Assembly (NCBI RefSeq): GCF_002846555.1
Contig: NZ_PJMS01000001.1
Span: 5,353,501-5,417,500 of the forward strand
DNA: 64,000 nt
Source of the DNA: Aquimarina sp. MAR_2010_214
GTDB lineage: Bacteria; Bacteroidota; Bacteroidia; Flavobacteriales; Flavobacteriaceae
Direction of reading: 5' to 3'
The translations under genes were made by a program, and so were the position numbers. Positions 60,294 to 64,000 of this stretch are shown piece after piece. Below the pieces are notes generated by a model. That model was not told where the DNA came from, made no database searches, and worked only from the letters and a program-made list of their open reading frames with translations. How positions within the stretch are numbered: position 1 is the first letter of the stretch; each line of letters begins with the position of its first letter.

Positions 60294-60607
60294 TGTAAAG
60301 ATTTTTCGTTTTTTTGTTTGTATAGGGAACGGGATAAAGATGTTTTCCTTTGATAAACTTCGGTTAAATAAATCTTAAAAAAATACTAAATTCATTATTC
60401 AACAATTTTAAAAAATAAAAAACATCTCCATATAATTATTCTATAAAGGTAATAGGGGTAACAAAATTATGAGCGTTAACTTATTATTCGTAAAGTTTCT
60501 TCTAGTATTCGTTTTTTAGCCATAACCATAATGAATTTCTTAATCTAGATTATTTTTTTAGTCATCTTATATATTGAATTTTGTCATGAGTAATTAAAAT
60601 CAAAAAC
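60294..60607. other. Divergent intergenic region
   Basis: 314 nt between the fasciclin gene (-) and the AhpD-like gene (+). No gene and no full promoter were recognised. It carries ACAAAATTATGAGCGTTA at 60461-60478, nearly the same as a motif upstream of the macroglobulin gene. Confidence 0.4.
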
Positions 60608-61060
60608 ATGAAAGCAGACAGAATCAATATCAGTGAGGTCAATCCAAACGCTTACAAGCCTATTTTGGCACTTTATAATGACATTAAAAAAAGTTCATTA
60701 ACCGATTTAGAATTTTTATTGATAGAAATTAGAGCGTCACAAATTAATGGCTGTGCTTATTGTGTTCAAATGCATATTGAGGAAGCCATTAACCAAGGAG
60801 AAAAACAATATCGTATACATGCCTTACCGTATTGGAAAGAATCCCCTTTCTTTACAGAAGAAGAGCAGATCATCCTCGAAGTAACAGAAGAGGTTACCCA
60901 TATTTCTGTAGATGGACTAAGCGATGAATTGTATCAAAAAGCCATTCACCTATTTGGGGAAGAAAAAGTGGCCGATATTATTATGGCTGTTTGTTGTATT
61001 AATGTATGGAATAGAATAGGAAGAGCCACTTTAATGACTCCCAAACCTTCTCAAAAATAA
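60608..61060 (+). CDS. Carboxymuconolactone decarboxylase / AhpD-like protein
   Basis: 150-residue all-helical protein with the AhpD-type redox site CAYCVQMH (Cys49, Cys52, His56), preceded by the usual LIEIRASQINGC. This favours a thiol peroxidase-type role over a true decarboxylase. The second half (EEQIILEVTEEVTHIS, WNRIGRA) fits the CMD family. It is followed after 16 nt by a DoxX gene, so the pair is cotranscribed. Confidence 0.9.
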   Translation: MKADRINISEVNPNAYKPILALYNDIKKSSLTDLEFLLIEIRASQINGCAYCVQMHIEEAINQGEKQYRIHALPYWKESPFFTEEEQIILEVTEEVTHISVDGLSDELYQKAIHLFGEEKVADIIMAVCCINVWNRIGRATLMTPKPSQK

Positions 61061-61076
61061 TTAAATTTTTATATCA

Positions 61077-61502
61077 ATGAAGATTATCTATATCAAGCTT
61101 TTTCTAAGGGCGAGCATTGCTTTAGGGTTTTTATCCGCAGTAGCGGACAGATTTGGGTGGTGGCCTAAAGAAAATTCTGCCTGGGGTAACTGGGAGAGTT
61201 TTATTGAATACACCAAAGTTATTAACTCATGGGCATCTGATGGTATGGCTAATATTCTTGGTGTAACTGCCACAATAGCAGAAGTTGTATTTGCTTTATT
61301 CTTGATTATTGGTTTTAAAACATCGTTTTTCGCAAAACTAAGTGGGATATTACTATTACTTTTTGGGCTTGCAATGACATTTACTATTGGCATTAAAGCT
61401 CCTCTTGATTATTCTGTCTTTTCTGCAGCAGCAGCATGTTTTGGACTTAGTTTGATCAAAGAAAAATATCTAGAAATAGATATCTTACTAAACAAAAAGT
61501 AG
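61077..61502 (+). CDS. DoxX-family membrane protein
   Basis: 141 residues with four hydrophobic segments. The N-terminal LFLRASIALGFLSAVADRFG and the central LGVTATIAEVVFALFLIIGF match the DoxX family, inner-membrane proteins linked to thiol redox and quinone functions. Its pairing with an AhpD-like protein suggests a small redox module; the electron partner is unknown. Confidence 0.85.
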   Translation: MKIIYIKLFLRASIALGFLSAVADRFGWWPKENSAWGNWESFIEYTKVINSWASDGMANILGVTATIAEVVFALFLIIGFKTSFFAKLSGILLLLFGLAMTFTIGIKAPLDYSVFSAAAACFGLSLIKEKYLEIDILLNKK

Positions 61503-61605
61503 AACTCACACATTAATGGGGTTAGAAAGTAAAATCAGGTATAAACCCTCTTTTACATCACTATCGTAATATGTATTTTTAAGTAACACAAAAAAACAAT
61601 ATATT

Positions 61606-62430
61606 ATGAGTCTAATTAATTCTATTCAACGCCCTCCTGTGCCTTCGGGAGCACTTGCGCCAACTACTAATGCTCTTTTAGAATTCGAAGGGTATTGGTG
61701 GTGGACCAATTATCCATTTGGAATATCTGGAACCGGTTATTGGTTTAACAATCAACAATGGGATCCCAGACTGGCAACTGTAGATAGTGATGGTCTACAT
61801 CTTAAAATGCAAAAAACCACACTTCCAAATGGTGCACCCAACGAATGGTCATCTATAGAAGTAGTACTATGGGGAGACACTGCAAACAACCCAAACGCTC
61901 CAGGCACTATCCCTAACCGATCATATCCTGGATATGGAACTTATCTTGTAGCTGCAACCACTTCCGGTTCTTTTAATTCTATAGCAAATAATTGTTGCTT
62001 TGGCGTTTTTACCTACCAATTTGAAAGTGATCCGGGGCAAACCAATTCTCATAGAGAGCTGGATATGTTAGAGTGCAGTCGATGGGGTAATTTACCTGAT
62101 CCTACCAATGCGCAATTTACATTGCAGCCTTGGGAACCTAAGGGTAATGTACACCGTATCACGCTAAAGGATAAAGGAGATATAACCATAGTTATGGATT
62201 GGCCAGATGAATCTACTCCTGTTACATATTCTATTTACTATGGCATTCATGACTTAAATTCCTTGCCTAGCACACCAGATATTACTTGGACCACTTCTAA
62301 TAAACAAAATACTTATATTCCTAATGAAGGCCACCAAACAATACATTTTAACTTATGGAGGCAACCACAATCAGTTAACCCATCTGAAGATCAAGAGGTA
62401 ATTATTAAGAAATTTCAGTATAAAAAGTAA
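61606..62430 (+). CDS. GH16-like (concanavalin-fold) protein without signal peptide
   Basis: 274 residues. The sequence has the feel of a beta-jelly-roll, with many Trp/Tyr (FEGYWWWTNYPFGISGTGYWFNN). The segment HRELDMLECSRWGN (Glu151, Asp153, Glu156) is an exact ExDxxE motif, the catalytic signature of glycoside hydrolase family 16. Preceding YPGYGTYLVAAT resembles the family strand that leads to it, and MDWPDESTPVTYSIYYG fits the later strands. The N-terminus (MSLINSIQRPPVPSGALAPT) is not a signal peptide, so export would need another route. Substrate unknown. The gene stands alone. Confidence 0.6.
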   Translation: MSLINSIQRPPVPSGALAPTTNALLEFEGYWWWTNYPFGISGTGYWFNNQQWDPRLATVDSDGLHLKMQKTTLPNGAPNEWSSIEVVLWGDTANNPNAPGTIPNRSYPGYGTYLVAATTSGSFNSIANNCCFGVFTYQFESDPGQTNSHRELDMLECSRWGNLPDPTNAQFTLQPWEPKGNVHRITLKDKGDITIVMDWPDESTPVTYSIYYGIHDLNSLPSTPDITWTTSNKQNTYIPNEGHQTIHFNLWRQPQSVNPSEDQEVIIKKFQYKK

Positions 62431-62498
62431 CGGAATCTTTCTTAATTTAGATCACAGTGAATATTTTATAAGAATAACATAATTATCTAACTGATAAG

Positions 62499-62575
62499 TA
62501 TTCTGATTCTACGATTCGACTTTTCCTTAATTGTAATAAATCAAATAGGAAAACTTCCTTTTAAGAATCAGAATA
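62499..62575. terminator. Nested inverted repeat between convergent genes
   Basis: 12-bp perfect arms TATTCTGATTCT/AGAATCAGAATA (62499-62510, 62564-62575) enclose a second 7-bp pair TTTTCCT/AGGAAAA (62521-62527, 62547-62553). The structure lies between the GH16-like gene (+) and obgE (-). It may terminate both transcripts; the long loop is unusual for that. Confidence 0.45.
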
Positions 62576-62617
62576 TTTTCTGTGCAGAAGTTAAATTAAA
62601 ATTAAGAAATCAAAGTT

Positions 62618-63616
62618 TCAATCATTCAGCATTTGCCAAAGTTTATCTTTTAGTTCCTGCAATCCTTGTTGTGCTACCGAAGAAATAAACAAGTAAGGAA
62701 CATTGAGTTGCTGATCTAACTCCACCTTCAATTCTTCTTGTAACTCATTATCCAACATATCAGATTTTGATATTGCTATAAGTCGTTCTTTATCTAATAA
62801 ATCAGGATTGTAACGCCTTAGTTCATCTAAAAGGATTTCATATTGTTCTTTGATATCAGGAGCGTCTGCCGGAACCAAAAACAACAAGGTAGAATTACGT
62901 TCGATATGGCGTAAAAAGCGATGACCTATGCCTTTACCTTCTGCTGCCCCTTCTATAATACCAGGAATATCAGCCATTACAAAGGTTTGAAAATCTCTAT
63001 ATTCTACAATACCAAGGTTTGGTTTAAGTGTAGTAAACTCATAATCGGCTATTTTCGGTTTTGCCGCAGTAATAACAGATAGTAAAGTAGATTTCCCTGC
63101 ATTAGGAAATCCTACCAAACCAACATCTGCCAACACTTTGAGTTCTAGAGTAATATCATGTTCTTGCCCTTCTACACCCGGTTGAGCATAGCGAGGGGTT
63201 TGGTTTGTTGGGCTTTTAAAATGCCAGTTACCTCTACCTCCCATACCGCCTTCGGCAGCAATATACTCCTGCCCTAATTCGGTAATTTCTTTAATGATAT
63301 TTTGGGTCTCGGTATCTCGAATCACTGTTCCCAGGGGTACATCTACATAAACATCTTCTCCATCAGCTCCTGTACTTCTACTTTTACTACCATGTCCTCC
63401 GTGATCAGCTCTTAAATGACGTTTAAATTTAAGGTGATGTAATGTCCACATATTAGGGTTTGCACGAATAATAACATGGCCTCCACGACCTCCATCACCA
63501 CCATCGGGGCCTCCTTTGGTAATGTATTTCTCACGATGTAAGTGTACAGATCCTTTCCCCCCGTTCCCGGAAGTTATGTGTAATTTTACATAATCTACAA
63601 AATTCCCTTCTGTCAT
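62618..63616 (-). CDS. obgE: GTPase Obg (CgtA)
   Basis: Ribosome-assembly and stress GTPase, 332 residues. The Gly-rich Obg fold is at 1-158 ([32 protein letters not shown]). The G domain has G1 GFPNAGKST (about 165-173), G3 DIPGI and G4 SKSD. The chain ends after the G domain, so the C-terminal extension of E. coli or B. subtilis Obg is missing, as often in Bacteroidota. It lies downstream of adk on the same strand. Confidence 0.97.
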   Translation of the reverse strand: MTEGNFVDYVKLHITSGNGGKGSVHLHREKYITKGGPDGGDGGRGGHVIIRANPNMWTLHHLKFKRHLRADHGGHGSKSRSTGADGEDVYVDVPLGTVIRDTETQNIIKEITELGQEYIAAEGGMGGRGNWHFKSPTNQTPRYAQPGVEGQEHDITLELKVLADVGLVGFPNAGKSTLLSVITAAKPKIADYEFTTLKPNLGIVEYRDFQTFVMADIPGIIEGAAEGKGIGHRFLRHIERNSTLLFLVPADAPDIKEQYEILLDELRRYNPDLLDKERLIAISKSDMLDNELQEELKVELDQQLNVPYLFISSVAQQGLQELKDKLWQMLND

Positions 63617-63702
63617 AATTCGTTTCCTATATCAACCTAATAAAAATCAGGAATACCTCTATTTTACATTTATTATACTGGATCAGACTCAGCTTTCACA
63701 AA

Positions 63703-64000
63703 TTAAAGTTTGTCTATAACGCTACTCAATCTCTCAGTAATCTCATCAATACCACCTACTCCATCTACCCCAAAATACTTATCTTGTTTTTGGTAATAAT
63801 TCTTTAAGATGGCTGTTTCATCATAATATACTTTAATACGATTACGTATCACTTTTTCATCTGCATCATCGGGTCGTCCTGATGTTTTTCCTCTTTCGAG
63901 TAATCGTTGTACCAATACCTCATCATCTACCTCTAGAGCAACCATTGCACTAACCTTTGCACCTTTTGATTCTAGTAATTTAGCTAGTGAATCTGCCTGG
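63703..64000 (-). CDS. adk: Adenylate kinase, 3' part only
   Basis: The last 99 codons are in the window and the 5' end lies beyond base 64000. Visible parts are ALEVDDEVLVQRLLERGKTSGRPDDADEKVIRNRIKVYYDETAILKNYY and the ending, matching the LID-to-C-terminal part of short adenylate kinases. An internal ATG at 63945 is not the start; the frame stays open upstream (QADSLAKLLESKGAKVSAM) to the window edge. It lies 86 nt upstream of obgE, probably one operon. In many bacteria adk sits in the spc operon, but here it does not. Confidence 0.92.
   Translation of the reverse strand, partial: QADSLAKLLESKGAKVSAMVALEVDDEVLVQRLLERGKTSGRPDDADEKVIRNRIKVYYDETAILKNYYQKQDKYFGVDGVGGIDEITERLSSVIDKL

Overview
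The window comes from the chromosome of a member of the Bacteroidota, most likely a marine Flavobacteriaceae of the Aquimarina type; the genus is inferred from protein flavour and is not proven. It is AT-rich. Promoters fit the Bacteroidota pattern (TTTG, about 19 bp, TAnnTTTG). A SusC/SusD pair, a long Rho with a disordered insert, a 204-residue DUF2459 protein family member and many predicted lipoproteins all fit this group. No tRNA, rRNA, CRISPR array, insertion sequence or prophage was found.

Layout. 0.1-4.4 kb (+): rho, a lipoprotein MsrA and an SH3/Ala-rich secreted protein. 4.5-9.5 kb (-): folD, ffh, a GNAT acetyltransferase and argS. 9.8-13 kb: a CpeT/CpcT-like lipoprotein (+) facing an Rrf2 regulator, ctlX and arginase (-). 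13-17.2 kb (-): gltA, eno and carA. 17.3-34.6 kb (-): one nearly continuous ribosomal superoperon (str, S10, spc and alpha clusters) running from rpsL to rplQ. It lacks tuf and map. It has a good promoter in front of rpsL, an internal promoter in front of rpmJ, and hairpins in the rpsJ-rplC and rpsK-rpsD gaps.

34.9-41 kb (+): a wrecked susC-susD pair lies directly upstream of an intact susC-susD pair. 41-44 kb: an RlmB/TrmH-type methyltransferase, a rhomboid protease and rarA. The two + strand genes have a -7 promoter element only 6-7 nt from the start codon and are probably leaderless. 44-46.8 kb (-): a translationally coupled three-gene envelope operon (lipoprotein, DUF5723-like barrel, secreted protein). 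47.3-50.1 kb (-): radC, a degenerate polysaccharide-deacetylase-like protein and a YjjG-like HAD phosphatase. 50.3-52.5 kb: a small secreted protein, a DUF1569 pseudogene and mpl.

52.8-59.6 kb (+): a 2028-residue alpha-2-macroglobulin-like protein with a CAEQ thioester motif, then a DUF2459 protein. 59.7-62.4 kb: a fasciclin lipoprotein, an AhpD-like/DoxX pair, and a GH16-like protein with the ExDxxE motif but no signal peptide. 62.6-64 kb (-): obgE and the 3' part of adk, cut by the window end.

Most of the window is housekeeping: translation, secretion, central carbon and cell wall. No complete new defence or mobile system was recognised. The best leads are the two gene graveyards, the coupled envelope operon, the GH16-like protein, the CpeT homologue and the candidate regulatory hairpins in the ribosomal operon.
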